From Veillonella sp. KGMB01456 (GTDB lineage Bacteria; Bacillota; Negativicutes; Veillonellales; Veillonellaceae), in assembly GCF_023051165.1 (NCBI RefSeq), contig NZ_JALKIG010000003.1, positions 1-64,000 on the forward strand: 64,000 nucleotides of DNA, read 5' to 3'. Shown here piece after piece: positions 46,535 through 55,511 of the stretch. Position 1 is the stretch's first letter, and each line of letters opens with the position of its first letter. The notes beneath the pieces are model-generated. The model saw only the letters and a list, made by a program, of their open reading frames with translations, ran no database searches and was not told where the DNA came from. A program made the translations under genes and the position numbers.

Positions 46535-48064
46535 ATGGCAACAGTCCAAGAAAAGATTGAGTTGTTACACAAAAAGTTAGAAGTTGTGAAACTTGGCGGC
46601 GGGGAAAAACGTATTGAATCCCAGCACAACAAAGGCAAAATGACTGCCCGCGAACGTATCGCTAAGTTATTTGACGAAGGTAGCTTCGTTGAATTGGATC
46701 AATTTGTTAAACATCGTTGTGTAAACTTCGGTCAAGACAAAAAAGAATTACCTGGTGAAGGTGTAGTAACCGGTTGGGGTACTATCGACGGTCGTTTAGT
46801 GTATGCTTTCGCTCAAGACTTCACAGTAGAAGGTGGCTCCTTAGGTGAAATGCATGCTGCTAAAATCGTTAAAGTACAACGTTTAGCCATGAAAATGGGC
46901 GCTCCTATTATCGGTATTAACGATTCCGGCGGAGCTCGTATTCAGGAAGCTGTTGACGCATTGGCAGGCTATGGTAAAATCTTCTTCGAAAATACCAACG
47001 CATCCGGTGTTATCCCTCAGATTTCCGTAATCATGGGACCATGCGCAGGCGGTGCAGTTTATTCTCCTGCATTGACTGACTTCATCTACATGGTTAAGAA
47101 CACTTCCCAAATGTTCATCACCGGCCCGGCTGTAATTAAATCGGTAACGGCTGAAGATGTAACGGCAGAAGCACTTGGTGGTGCTATGGCACACAACAGT
47201 GTATCCGGTGTTGCTCACTTTGCTGCTGAAGACGAAGATGATTGCATCCAACAGATTCGTTACTTGTTAAGCTTCTTACCAAGCAACAATATGGAAGATG
47301 TACCGCTCGTTGATACCGGCGATGATCCAAACCGTATTTCTGAAGAACTTAACACATTATTGCCAGACAACAGCAATATGCCTTATAATATGTTAGACGT
47401 AATCTCTGCTGTTGTAGATAATGGTGAATACTATGAAGTTCAACCTTTCTATGCAACTAATATTATTACATGCTTCGCTCGTTTCAACGGCCAAAGCGTA
47501 GGTATTATTGCTAACCAGCCAAAAGTAATGGCAGGTTGTCTCGATATTAATGCATCCGATAAATCTTCTCGCTTTATCCGCTTCTGTGATGCATTCAATA
47601 TTCCAATCGTTAACTTCGTAGACGTTCCTGGTTTCTTGCCTGGTACTAACCAAGAATGGGGCGGTATCATTCGTCATGGTGCGAAAATGTTATACGCTTA
47701 TTCCGAAGCTACAGTACCTAAGATTACAGTTATTACTCGAAAAGCATACGGTGGTTCTTATCTCGCTATGTGTTCTCAAGACCTCGGTGCCGATCAAGTA
47801 TATGCATGGCCTACATCTGAAATCGCAGTTATGGGTCCTGCAGGTGCAGCTAATATCATCTTCCGTAAAGATGCAGACAAAGATGAAAAAACTGCCAAAT
47901 ATGTTGAAGAATTTGCTACACCATACAAAGCAGCTGAACGCGGTTTCGTTGACGCTGTAATCGAACCTAAGGTTACTCGTCCTGCAATTATTAATGCACT
48001 CGCTATGCTTGCAAGTAAGAGCGAATCTCGCGCAGCTAAAAAACATGGTAACATTCCATTGTAA
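46535..48064 (+). CDS. mmdA: methylmalonyl-CoA decarboxylase alpha subunit
   Basis: A 509-residue carboxyltransferase subunit, the same length as V. parvula MmdA and very similar to it over the parts I remember. It moves the carboxyl group from (S)-methylmalonyl-CoA to biotin on the gamma subunit. Diagnostic segments are GKMTARERIAKLFDEGSFVELD, in two parts, GINDSGGARIQEAVDAL and VPGFLPGTNQEWGG. ATG 46535 lies seven bases after GGAGG. The enzyme complex sits on the inner face of the membrane. Confidence 0.97.
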   Translation: MATVQEKIELLHKKLEVVKLGGGEKRIESQHNKGKMTARERIAKLFDEGSFVELDQFVKHRCVNFGQDKKELPGEGVVTGWGTIDGRLVYAFAQDFTVEGGSLGEMHAAKIVKVQRLAMKMGAPIIGINDSGGARIQEAVDALAGYGKIFFENTNASGVIPQISVIMGPCAGGAVYSPALTDFIYMVKNTSQMFITGPAVIKSVTAEDVTAEALGGAMAHNSVSGVAHFAAEDEDDCIQQIRYLLSFLPSNNMEDVPLVDTGDDPNRISEELNTLLPDNSNMPYNMLDVISAVVDNGEYYEVQPFYATNIITCFARFNGQSVGIIANQPKVMAGCLDINASDKSSRFIRFCDAFNIPIVNFVDVPGFLPGTNQEWGGIIRHGAKMLYAYSEATVPKITVITRKAYGGSYLAMCSQDLGADQVYAWPTSEIAVMGPAGAANIIFRKDADKDEKTAKYVEEFATPYKAAERGFVDAVIEPKVTRPAIINALAMLASKSESRAAKKHGNIPL

Positions 48065-48145
48065 TTTTTAGAATGTAAAACTTAGTTTTGATTTGGAGTA
48101 TCAAAATTCTTATTCTTTATTGTTAGATAGAAAGAGGAATTTATT

Positions 48146-48484
48146 ATGGGAGGAAACGAAAGTGCTATGAACCCGTGGCTATTTATGGCAATCAATATGA
48201 CTGTCGTATTTGCCGTGTTGGTTGTATTAGGTGCAATCATGGTCATTACTCATAAACTTGACCCTACAAAAAAAAAGCCTAGTGAACCGGCCAAAAGCGT
48301 AGCGCCAGCAGCTGCTCCTGTGACTGCAGCAGCGCCAGTGGTAGCTAATGATGAACCTGTAGTAGCCGCTATTACGGGAGCCATCGTGGCTATGGGTTAC
48401 TCGTCAGATCAAATTGCATCAATTCGTCCGGCTACAACCAGCCGTAACTGGACACTAGATGGCAGACTAAGTGGTAGATACTAG
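48146..48484 (+). CDS. mmdD: methylmalonyl-CoA decarboxylase delta subunit
   Basis: A 112-residue subunit with one N-terminal membrane segment (about 10-35), an Ala/Pro-rich linker and a C-terminal domain (AAITGAIVAMGYSSDQIASI). It corresponds to OadG/MmdD proteins that hold the complex together. The C-terminal domain is repeated in the next small gene. The V. parvula protein is about the same size. Confidence 0.93.
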   Translation: MGGNESAMNPWLFMAINMTVVFAVLVVLGAIMVITHKLDPTKKKPSEPAKSVAPAAAPVTAAAPVVANDEPVVAAITGAIVAMGYSSDQIASIRPATTSRNWTLDGRLSGRY

Positions 48485-48510
48485 TCAAACGTAATCTAGG
48501 AGGTGTAAAC

Positions 48511-48684
48511 ATGAGCAAGACGGAATCTAAAACCGGTAGCAACAAAGTCAATGATGAAGTAGTTGCAGTAATTGCCAGCGCTATTAGTGCTATGGGTTAC
48601 TCGGTTAATCAGATTGCCAGTATTCGTCCAAGTGTAAATATTTATAATTGGAAATTGGACGGACGTTTGCGCATGAGTCGTTAA
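48511..48684 (+). CDS. mmdE: methylmalonyl-CoA decarboxylase epsilon subunit
   Basis: A 57-codon gene with a clear AGGAGG seven bases before ATG 48511. Its product (start MSKTESKTGS) resembles the C-terminal domain of MmdD just upstream: VIASAISAMGYSVNQIASIRP and the WKLDGRL ending against GAIVAMGYSSDQIASIRP and WTLDGRL, so the two arose by partial duplication. In V. parvula the 55-residue epsilon subunit stabilises the complex. It lacks any membrane segment. Confidence 0.94.
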   Translation: MSKTESKTGSNKVNDEVVAVIASAISAMGYSVNQIASIRPSVNIYNWKLDGRLRMSR

Positions 48685-48748
48685 TTGTAATATTGTGATG
48701 AAGAATTAGCAATTAGCATTGAAGTTTATATGTTTGGAGGATAACAAA

Positions 48749-49135
48749 ATGAAAAAATTTAGCGTAACTGTAAATGGTACTGTATATGATGTTGAAGTTA
48801 ATGAAGTAAAAGCTGGCGGCGCAGCTCCAGCTCCAGCAGCAGCTCCTGCACCTAAAGCAGCTCCGGCTCCAGCACCTGCAGCAGCTCCAGCTCCTAAAGC
48901 AGCAGCTCCTGTAGCAGCTGGTGCAACTACAGTTAAAGCTCCAATGCCTGGTAAAATTTTATCTGTTGCCGTTTCAGCTGGCCAAGCAGTTAAAAAAGGC
49001 GACCTTTTATTAGTTCTTGAAGCTATGAAAATGCAGAACGAAATCTACGCTCCACAGGACGCTACTGTATCTGAAGTTCGCGTATCCGCTAACCAGACTG
49101 TAGCTACCGGCGAAGACATGGTAGTTTTAGGCTAA
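48749..49135 (+). CDS. mmdC: methylmalonyl-CoA decarboxylase gamma subunit (biotin carrier)
   Basis: A 128-residue biotin carrier protein. The C-terminal biotinyl domain has EAMKMQN, whose lysine carries biotin. A long Ala-Pro-Lys linker (about residues 25-60) gives the arm flexibility between the alpha and beta subunits. ATG 48749 follows TTGGAGGA; the upstream TTG at 48719 has no ribosome-binding site. The low-complexity linker shows as GCAGCTCC-type DNA repeats. Confidence 0.96.
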   Translation: MKKFSVTVNGTVYDVEVNEVKAGGAAPAPAAAPAPKAAPAPAPAAAPAPKAAAPVAAGATTVKAPMPGKILSVAVSAGQAVKKGDLLLVLEAMKMQNEIYAPQDATVSEVRVSANQTVATGEDMVVLG

Positions 49136-49200
49136 TAAAATATTTGTAGTGAATTGTTGATTATATCAGTAATTAAGTTCTCTGAGAAAGGAGATCACAC

Positions 49201-50322
49201 ATGGATGCATTTATCGTAGCGGTCTCTTCAGTTTGGACAGACAGTGGGTTCGTCAACTTCAACTGGGGTAATGCTGTTATGATTTTAGTAGGTTTACTAT
49301 TATTATACATGGCATTTGCTAAAGAATTTGAACCATTATTGCTCTCGCCAATCGCATTTGGTTGTATACTCGCCAACATTCCTCGCAATGGTTTTGAAGA
49401 AGGGGTTATGGCCCTTATCAGCGCCGGGGTTGCTAATGAAATCTTCCCTCCACTTATCTTCTTAGGTGTAGGTGCGATGACTGACTTCGGTCCTTTAATT
49501 GCTAACCCTAAAACATTGTTCTTAGGGGCAGCAGCTCAAATCGGTGTTTTCGTTGCGTTAGCCGGTGCTATGGTGATTGGTTTCACTGCACCACAGGCAG
49601 CTGCAATTGGTATTATTGGTGGTGCTGATGGTCCTACATCCATTTACTTGGCTACTAAATTGGCACCAGAATTACTCGGTGCTATCGCCGTAGCGGCCTA
49701 TTCTTATATGTCCTTAGTACCATTAATCCAACCACCGGTAATGAAGTTGTTAACAACGCAGAAGGAACGTGAAGTTGTTATGGAACAGCTTCGTGAAGTT
49801 TCTCGTTTTGAAAGAATTGCATTCCCAATCCTTTCCACTATCTTCATTTCCTTGTTATTACCATCCATCACTTCCTTGTTAGGTATGTTGATGTTAGGTA
49901 ACTTGTTCCGTGAATCCGGTGTAACTGAACGTTTATCCGATACTTCTCAAAACGCTTTGATCAATACCGTTACCATCTTCTTGGCAACAGGTACCGGTCT
50001 TACTATGAATGCTGAACACTTCTTAACAATTGAAACCATTAAGATTATCATCTTAGGTTTAGTTGCGTTCATCTTCGGTACAGCCGGTGGCGTATTGTTC
50101 GGTAAAATCATGTACATGTTGGATGGCGGTAAAACAAACCCACTCATTGGTTCCGCCGGTGTATCCGCGGTTCCAATGGCAGCTCGTGTATCTCAGGTAG
50201 TAGGTGCTAAAGCAAACCCTGCCAACTTCTTGTTGATGCATGCTATGGGTCCTAACGTAGCCGGCGTTATCGGTACTGCAGTTGCAGCCGGTACTATGCT
50301 TGCCATGTTGGGTGCTAAGTAA
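49201..50322 (+). CDS. mmdB: methylmalonyl-CoA decarboxylase beta subunit (Na+ pump)
   Basis: A 373-residue membrane subunit, the length of the V. parvula protein, which decarboxylates carboxybiotin and drives Na+ out of the cell. [20 protein letters not shown] (about residues 138-157) carries the essential aspartate of the family, and [18 protein letters not shown] near 316 is the second conserved membrane block. RBS AAAGGAG is present. A G/C-rich hairpin terminator follows directly. Confidence 0.97.
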   Translation: MDAFIVAVSSVWTDSGFVNFNWGNAVMILVGLLLLYMAFAKEFEPLLLSPIAFGCILANIPRNGFEEGVMALISAGVANEIFPPLIFLGVGAMTDFGPLIANPKTLFLGAAAQIGVFVALAGAMVIGFTAPQAAAIGIIGGADGPTSIYLATKLAPELLGAIAVAAYSYMSLVPLIQPPVMKLLTTQKEREVVMEQLREVSRFERIAFPILSTIFISLLLPSITSLLGMLMLGNLFRESGVTERLSDTSQNALINTVTIFLATGTGLTMNAEHFLTIETIKIIILGLVAFIFGTAGGVLFGKIMYMLDGGKTNPLIGSAGVSAVPMAARVSQVVGAKANPANFLLMHAMGPNVAGVIGTAVAAGTMLAMLGAK

Positions 50323-50336
50323 TTAAATATTGAAAT

Positions 50337-50376
50337 GCTGGCTTGGGGGGATTCTCCCCCCCAAGGTTAGCTTTTT
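50337..50376 (+). terminator. intrinsic terminator of the mmd operon
   Basis: CTTGGGGGG and CCCCCCAAG form a very stable stem around ATTCT, extended by GCTGG/TTAGC pairs, followed by five T. Confidence 0.92.
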
Positions 50377-50508
50377 ACTTGTCGATTTACAGTAATGTGA
50401 AGAGATACTTTGACAATAGGTTCTGCTCGAAGTATTCTTTGGGGATATTACAGATTAGTATCGATAAATCGTATTGCATTTATAATTTAATGTAGAGGTG
50501 ATTTAGAC

Positions 50509-50766
50509 TTGTTCTCCATAGAATTGAAAATTTTAATTTCTTTCGCGTGGGCACTTATTGTCTTTTTAGTTGTAGCCTTAATTATCGGACCTGAGCGTAA
50601 AGCTCAATGGTTCCAACGTCGTAAAAAGTATTCCTTCTTTAATCGACGGGGTGTTATTAGTGAACTCTTATTTTTTGGCTATCCCAATACTAAGGAGGGC
50701 ATTTTTATAACAACAGGCATGGCTGTTGCCATCGGGGCGGTTGTCTTTGGTCTGTATCATTTATAG
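50509..50766 (+). CDS. small membrane protein with two predicted helices, unknown function
   Basis: An 85-residue protein with hydrophobic segments at about 8-27 and 65-83, separated by a basic loop (RRKKYSFFNRR). It starts with TTG 50509, preceded by GAGGTG at a fitting distance; no ATG is available. I do not recognise a family. It stands between mmdB and a DASS transporter, 145 bases before the latter, so it could be an accessory of either (inference). Confidence 0.65.
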   Translation: MFSIELKILISFAWALIVFLVVALIIGPERKAQWFQRRKKYSFFNRRGVISELLFFGYPNTKEGIFITTGMAVAIGAVVFGLYHL

Positions 50767-50911
50767 TCCTTAGTATGAGGTAGGATATTCTGATTATATG
50801 TAATCGGATAGTTGAAAAGATATAATTGAATAATCGAAGTTCACTTCCTGAAATAAGGGTCCTATTAATACGTTTAGTGAATATTGATGTATTAAAAGGA
50901 GATGACTTTAC

Positions 50912-52210
50912 ATGGATGCTGCAGTACAAACGTTGATCGTACTCGCTGTTATGGCGGTTTTCTTTGTAACTGAAATTATCCCACTTGCTATTACCTCCTT
51001 GGGTGGTGCCATTGCTTTAGCATTGATGGGTATCATTAGTAGTAAAGAAGCTTTTTCCGGCTTATCCGATAGTACAGTAGTATTATTCGCCGGTATGTTC
51101 GTTGTAGGCGGTGCTTTATTCTACACCGGTTTAGCCCAGAAAATTGGGGAAACCGTAGTATCCAAAGCCGGTACCAGTGAAAACGGCTTGATGTTCGCAA
51201 TCATGGCTGTTACAGCCGTCATGTCCGCATTCTTGTCTAACACCGGTACAGCTGCTGCTTTATTACCGGTAGTAGTTGGTATCTGTGCGGTTGCTAAAAT
51301 TCCTGCCAGCCGTCAGTTAATGCCATTAGCATTCGCTGCCGGTATCGGTGGTATTATCACAATGGTTGGTACACCTCCAAACATTATCGTTAACGGTGCC
51401 TTATCCAAAGCCGGTATTGAACCATTCGGTTTCTTTGAATTTGCTTGGATTGGTATTCCTTTGACTGTTGCCACTATCGCTTTCATGATGTTCATCGGTA
51501 AACACTTCTTACCTAAACATCAGATTACCGATGTTGGTGATGTTGAACAAGAAGTAGCTGCTGAAGATATTTCTAACGATCCTAAGAAACAATTATACTC
51601 CGGTTTAATTCTTTTAACAGTTATCGTATTGATGATCTTAGGCGATCCATTGAAATCCATTGGTATTAACTTACCATTGAGCTTGGTAGCCGTTATGGGC
51701 GCTTTAGCTTGTGTACTTACCGGTTGCTTGGAAGAAAAACAAGCTTACACTTCGATTGACTGGGTAACCATCTTCTTGTTCGCAGGTATGATGCCTGTAG
51801 CAGGTGCTATGGATAAATCCGGTGCCGGTCAATTAATCGCTGACTCAGTACTTGGCGTTATGGGTTCCGATCCTAGCCCTTACTTCGCAACAGCAGTATT
51901 GTTCTTATTATCTTGCGTTATGACTCAGTTCATGTCCAATACCGCATCTTGTGCATTGCTTGGTCCTATCGGCATCGCAATTGCAAAAGGTATGGGTGCT
52001 GACCCTCATGCCGTATTAATGGCTATCGGCGTTGCTGCATCTTGTGCTTTTGGTACACCTGTTGGTACGCCTCCAAACACATTGGTACTTGGCCCTGGTC
52101 AATACAAATTCATGGACTATGTTAAAGCCGGTGTTCCATTGATCGTTGTATGCTTCATCGTAAGTATCTTGATCATTCCAATGGTATGGCCTTTCTTCCC
52201 TGGTAAATAA
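50912..52210 (+). CDS. DASS (SLC13) family Na+/dicarboxylate transporter
   Basis: A 432-residue transporter with about eleven helices and both SNT motifs (LSNTGTAAALLPV near residue 110; MSNTASCALLGPI near 345), plus TPPNIIV and TPPNTLV at the ends of the two scaffold halves. It is a paralogue of the protein at 13742-15010. Placed right after the Na+-exporting decarboxylase genes, it probably imports or exchanges succinate or another C4-dicarboxylate with Na+ (inference from position). RBS AAAGGAG precedes its ATG. Confidence 0.87.
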   Translation: MDAAVQTLIVLAVMAVFFVTEIIPLAITSLGGAIALALMGIISSKEAFSGLSDSTVVLFAGMFVVGGALFYTGLAQKIGETVVSKAGTSENGLMFAIMAVTAVMSAFLSNTGTAAALLPVVVGICAVAKIPASRQLMPLAFAAGIGGIITMVGTPPNIIVNGALSKAGIEPFGFFEFAWIGIPLTVATIAFMMFIGKHFLPKHQITDVGDVEQEVAAEDISNDPKKQLYSGLILLTVIVLMILGDPLKSIGINLPLSLVAVMGALACVLTGCLEEKQAYTSIDWVTIFLFAGMMPVAGAMDKSGAGQLIADSVLGVMGSDPSPYFATAVLFLLSCVMTQFMSNTASCALLGPIGIAIAKGMGADPHAVLMAIGVAASCAFGTPVGTPPNTLVLGPGQYKFMDYVKAGVPLIVVCFIVSILIIPMVWPFFPGK

Positions 52211-52265
52211 TTACCGGTCAGAAAGTAACTTTAGTTGAGATAATACTAAAAAATACTTTATAATT

Positions 52266-52308
52266 AATGTTGAGGCGGTGCGCTTTACGTGCTGCTTCAA
52301 CATTTTTT
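52266..52308 (+). terminator. intrinsic terminator after the DASS transporter
   Basis: AATGTTGAGGCGGTGC and GTGCTGCTTCAACATT pair along 16 positions with a few G-U pairs, followed by six T. Confidence 0.88.
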
Positions 52309-52345
52309 ATTTTATTGAACGGTATTTTTATGGGAGTTTATGATT

Positions 52346-52990
52346 ATGAAGATTTTTGGAAAGGCTGAATCAAAACGTAGTATAACGGCTGCTTTTGTTA
52401 TAGCCTTCTTCTGTATTTTATTATTGATTGCTATGGGCTGGACCATATCCAGAAGTATTGCCAAGGGCATTATTATCTTAGATGAATTATTTGTTGAAGT
52501 GGTGGCTTTATTTGTCATTTTAAAGTCCGCTGTTGCACAATATACATATCTATTAACTGGAGATAAATTGGTTATTGTCGAGAAAATCCTGTTTTACACT
52601 AAAAAGATGGAAATTCCGTACAATATGATCGATGGGGTGTATGCTCATAAGACCGAATTCATCAGCAAATTCCGTTTGCGTTATAAATATCGGAAATGTT
52701 CAACGGTAGATAATCGTCCTATTTGGGCGTTAATATATTCCATTGTTAACGGTAAGAAGATTAAAAATGGTCGTGTATTGTTAAAAGCCGATCCGGCTTT
52801 TTTTGAGGCATTCGATCGCTTTGTGCCGAATAGAATCTGTGCACCGCAAGCCGATGTCATGTTATATTCTTATGCAAGACGTGATGCTGTAATGCATGAT
52901 GAGTCGGTAGAAGAATATTTTAAGAAACTATCAGGCGCGTCTGAAGAGTCGACTGATACAGCACATACGGAAGAGGAGGGCAGTCGCTAA
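52346..52990 (+). CDS. membrane protein with bacterial PH-like domain
   Basis: A 214-residue protein with two N-terminal membrane segments (about 14-35 and 45-62) followed by a region resembling bPH domains (YLLTGDKLVIVEKILFYTKKMEIPYNMIDGV, in parts). The strand pattern with KMEIPYNMIDGV is typical of such domains. A basic patch and an acidic tail follow. ATG 52346 is preferred, nine bases after GGGAG; ATG 52340 is closer than usual. It is one base from the next gene. Function unknown. Confidence 0.65.
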   Translation: MKIFGKAESKRSITAAFVIAFFCILLLIAMGWTISRSIAKGIIILDELFVEVVALFVILKSAVAQYTYLLTGDKLVIVEKILFYTKKMEIPYNMIDGVYAHKTEFISKFRLRYKYRKCSTVDNRPIWALIYSIVNGKKIKNGRVLLKADPAFFEAFDRFVPNRICAPQADVMLYSYARRDAVMHDESVEEYFKKLSGASEESTDTAHTEEEGSR

Positions 52991-52991
52991 G

Positions 52992-53393
52992 ATGAATCAT
53001 GAAGAATTAACCAAAAGACGTAAGGAACTGATTGATGAACGAGCCGCCCGTTTAGAGGAATGGCGTAAGCTAATTCAATTGGAGGATCGGCCTCCGCTGG
53101 CTATCTCCCTCATTGGTTTTATTTTAATTGCTGCCGGTACCGTCATGGTATATTTGGTGGAACATCCAAGTATTTATGAACCGATGTTTTTAGGTGGCTT
53201 AGCATTAATGCTCATAGGGGCGGCTGTTTTTTATAATAGTAAAATTACAGTAGATGGTCGATTTAAACGTAAACAAAGATTGCGTACCATTGTGGAAGAG
53301 CTGAATGAACAAATTCGTGATGCTTCACAAGAATTAGGGTTGCCGAATCCTAAAATTAAATTCCCTAAAGATCACAGTAAACGCAAAAAGTAA
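52992..53393 (+). CDS. small two-helix membrane protein, unknown function
   Basis: A 133-residue protein with charged ends and two adjacent membrane segments (about 36-54 and 59-75). No family is recognised. It begins one base after the PH-like gene and almost certainly shares its transcript; the ribosome-binding site GAGGAGGG lies inside that gene, about ten bases upstream. The two may form one membrane unit. Confidence 0.65.
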   Translation: MNHEELTKRRKELIDERAARLEEWRKLIQLEDRPPLAISLIGFILIAAGTVMVYLVEHPSIYEPMFLGGLALMLIGAAVFYNSKITVDGRFKRKQRLRTIVEELNEQIRDASQELGLPNPKIKFPKDHSKRKK

Positions 53394-53587
53394 TTGATAA
53401 TGCTAGTCATTTGAAATTGAGCATGGTTCACATCTTAAATGAGAATGCACTGTGGGCCTATGGTTGGACAAAAACTTAAAAATGTATATTGAAAATGTCT
53501 ATCAATAACCCGTAAAGTGGCATTCCTACTATGTAAATAAGTCAATTTAACTTGCGTAAAAATAATAAGAAATCATTCTCCATAAGT

Positions 53588-53616
53588 TTGACAAGAAGGA
53601 AAAATCGTGCCATAAT
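53588..53616 (+). promoter_or_regulatory. promoter of the ferredoxin gene
   Basis: TTGACA at 53588-53593, 17 bases, CATAAT at 53611-53616. The leader carries the inverted repeat GATAATT-CAGA-AATTATC (53653-53670), either a hairpin or an operator. The sequence from 53394 to 53587 shows nothing else. Confidence 0.75.
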
Positions 53617-53697
53617 GAGAATATAAAGTTAAGGTAAGTTCCTTAAAGAAATGATAATTCAGAAATTATCCGGTATATTATGTGGAGGTGTCCAACT

Positions 53698-53865
53698 ATG
53701 AGATTGATCGGTGACGAATGTATTAAATGTGGTTCTTGTGCTTCTGTATGCCCAGTAGGCGCTATCAGCGAAGGCGAACTCAAATACGAAATCAATGAAA
53801 CTTGCATCGACTGCGGTTCTTGCGAATCCGTATGCCCTGTAGGCACTATTCATCCAGCTGAATAA
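53698..53865 (+). CDS. 2[4Fe-4S] ferredoxin
   Basis: A 55-residue clostridial-type ferredoxin. Two cluster motifs are complete: CIKCGSCASVCPVG and CIDCGSCESVCPVG. It carries low-potential electrons in the cytoplasm, for example from pyruvate:ferredoxin oxidoreductase. TGGAGGTG lies before ATG 53698. It is monocistronic, between its own promoter and terminator. Confidence 0.97.
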   Translation: MRLIGDECIKCGSCASVCPVGAISEGELKYEINETCIDCGSCESVCPVGTIHPAE

Positions 53866-53877
53866 TCTTGGATGCTC

Positions 53878-53908
53878 AAAGCCCTCTAGATAGAGGGCTT
53901 TTTTTCTT
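53878..53908 (+). terminator. intrinsic terminator of the ferredoxin gene
   Basis: AAGCCCTCTA and TAGAGGGCTT pair perfectly around a two-base centre (GA), followed by seven T. Confidence 0.92.
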
Positions 53909-54044
53909 GCCCTTTTTTATATAGAGTAGACCAAACCGAGCGTTTTATGTCATAATACATAGTAAAGGAAATGCCCTAATGATATGGAATACAGGCATTT
54001 TAGAATAAACTGGCTAGACTATAAACTGATAAAGGATGGATAGA

Positions 54045-54488
54045 GTGTATATTATAATTGGTATTGCATGGTTCGTATTAGATCAATTGACAAAGCAATG
54101 GGTGCAGGCATCGTTCTTGCTGGGGGAATCCCTACCGGTCATACCTAATGTCTTTCATTTGACATATATTTTAAATAAAGGCGCAGCCTTTGGCATATTG
54201 GCGAATCAGCGACTTTTTTTCTTGGCTATAGTCGTTGTCTTACTCGGTGCGTTATGGTATTTTCGCCGATATATTTTAAACGGCGATGTTTTTACAAAAC
54301 TGGGGACCGCCTTATTGGTTAGCGGTGCTCTGGGCAATGGCTGGGACCGATATCACTTGGGCGCCGTAGTGGACTTCTTTGATTTTCGTATATGGCCCAT
54401 TTTTAATGTAGCCGATATCGGGATTTGTGTCGGTGTGGTGCTATTGGCAATTCATGTTTGGCGAACACCGCATGAAGGAGGTAAGTAA
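54045..54488 (+). CDS. lspA: lipoprotein signal peptidase (signal peptidase II)
   Basis: A 147-residue aspartic protease of the inner membrane that removes signal peptides from prolipoproteins. Four membrane segments are seen. The catalytic aspartates lie in GAVVDFFDF and FNVADIGI; NKGAAFGI is the other conserved block. I take GTG 54045, eight bases after AAAGGA; ATG 54036 overlaps that site and would add three residues. The lspA-rluD pair is a conserved order, and the genes overlap by one base. Confidence 0.95.
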   Translation: MYIIIGIAWFVLDQLTKQWVQASFLLGESLPVIPNVFHLTYILNKGAAFGILANQRLFFLAIVVVLLGALWYFRRYILNGDVFTKLGTALLVSGALGNGWDRYHLGAVVDFFDFRIWPIFNVADIGICVGVVLLAIHVWRTPHEGGK

Positions 54489-55501
54489 TGAAATCAGATA
54501 CTTTACATACTATGGATGAATCTTTGCAATATATGGATGAATCTTTGGATACGATGGAAGCAGTGGACGGTAATGCAGGAATTGATAAGACGATTACCTT
54601 AACCGTTCCGGACGATAAAGAAGGGGAACGACTAGATGTATATTTAACATCGATTATGGAAGGGTCTCGCAGTTATGTACAACAATTGATTAAAAGCGGG
54701 GCTGTCACGGTTAATCAAAAAGCGGCCAAAAGTAATTTAAAGCTTACGGCCGGTTCAAAGATTTTTGTGGCCGTGCCGAAGCCGCAAGCGGTTGAAGTAA
54801 AACCGGAAGATATTCCTCTCGACATCCTCTATGAAGATCACGATATTATTATCATCAATAAACCGCGTGGTATGGTAGTGCATCCGGCGGTAGGTAATTA
54901 TACGGGCACACTGGTAAATGCTTTATTATTCCATTGTAAGGATTTATCGGGAATTAATGGTGAAATTCGTCCGGGCATCGTTCATCGACTCGATAAAGAT
55001 ACATCGGGCGTCATGATGGCAGCGAAGAATGATTTGGCTCACATCGGTTTGGCTGAACAGGTAAAAGCCCATTCGGCAACGCGTACCTATTATGCATTGG
55101 TACACGGCAATATTGTGGAAGAACGAGGCACGATTAAGGCGCCTATCGGACGTCATCCGAAAGACAGAATGAAAATGGCCGTTGTGTTTGAAAACAGTAA
55201 GGAAGCGATTACACATTTCACGGTTGTAGAACGATTCGGCAAACATACCTTGGTTCAATGTGTACTGGAAACAGGCCGGACACATCAGATTCGTGTTCAT
55301 TTTGCTCATATCGGCCATCCGGTGGTCAACGATCCGTTCTACGGCTATCGTAAGATGGATTTTCCTATTGAAGGGCAAGCCTTACATTCCTTCAGTTTAG
55401 CCTTGAAACACCCTATTTCGGGACAGGATATGTATTTTGAAGCGCCGTTACCGGAGGACTTTTTAGCTTGCTTAGACTATGCTAAAACTCATAATGTATA
55501 A
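54488..55501 (+). CDS. RluD-family pseudouridine synthase
   Basis: A 337-residue RluA/RluD-type enzyme. An S4 RNA-binding domain (about 40-105, ERLDVYL...SRSYVQQLIKSGAV) precedes the catalytic domain with HRLDKDTSG (Asp near 170) and LETGRTHQIRVH near 260. It modifies uridines in 23S rRNA, the usual target of the lspA-linked member. The N-terminus carries a duplicated heptapeptide (MDESLQY/MDESLDT) encoded by a 16-bp direct repeat and is not part of the usual fold. pyrR follows after ten bases. Confidence 0.94.
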   Translation: MKSDTLHTMDESLQYMDESLDTMEAVDGNAGIDKTITLTVPDDKEGERLDVYLTSIMEGSRSYVQQLIKSGAVTVNQKAAKSNLKLTAGSKIFVAVPKPQAVEVKPEDIPLDILYEDHDIIIINKPRGMVVHPAVGNYTGTLVNALLFHCKDLSGINGEIRPGIVHRLDKDTSGVMMAAKNDLAHIGLAEQVKAHSATRTYYALVHGNIVEERGTIKAPIGRHPKDRMKMAVVFENSKEAITHFTVVERFGKHTLVQCVLETGRTHQIRVHFAHIGHPVVNDPFYGYRKMDFPIEGQALHSFSLALKHPISGQDMYFEAPLPEDFLACLDYAKTHNV

Positions 55502-55511
55502 GGAGTCAGCT

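Noticed and set aside
48820-48930. Repetitive GCAGCTCC sequence inside mmdC
   Set aside because: It only encodes the Ala-Pro-Lys linker typical of biotin carrier proteins; it is not an independent repeat element.
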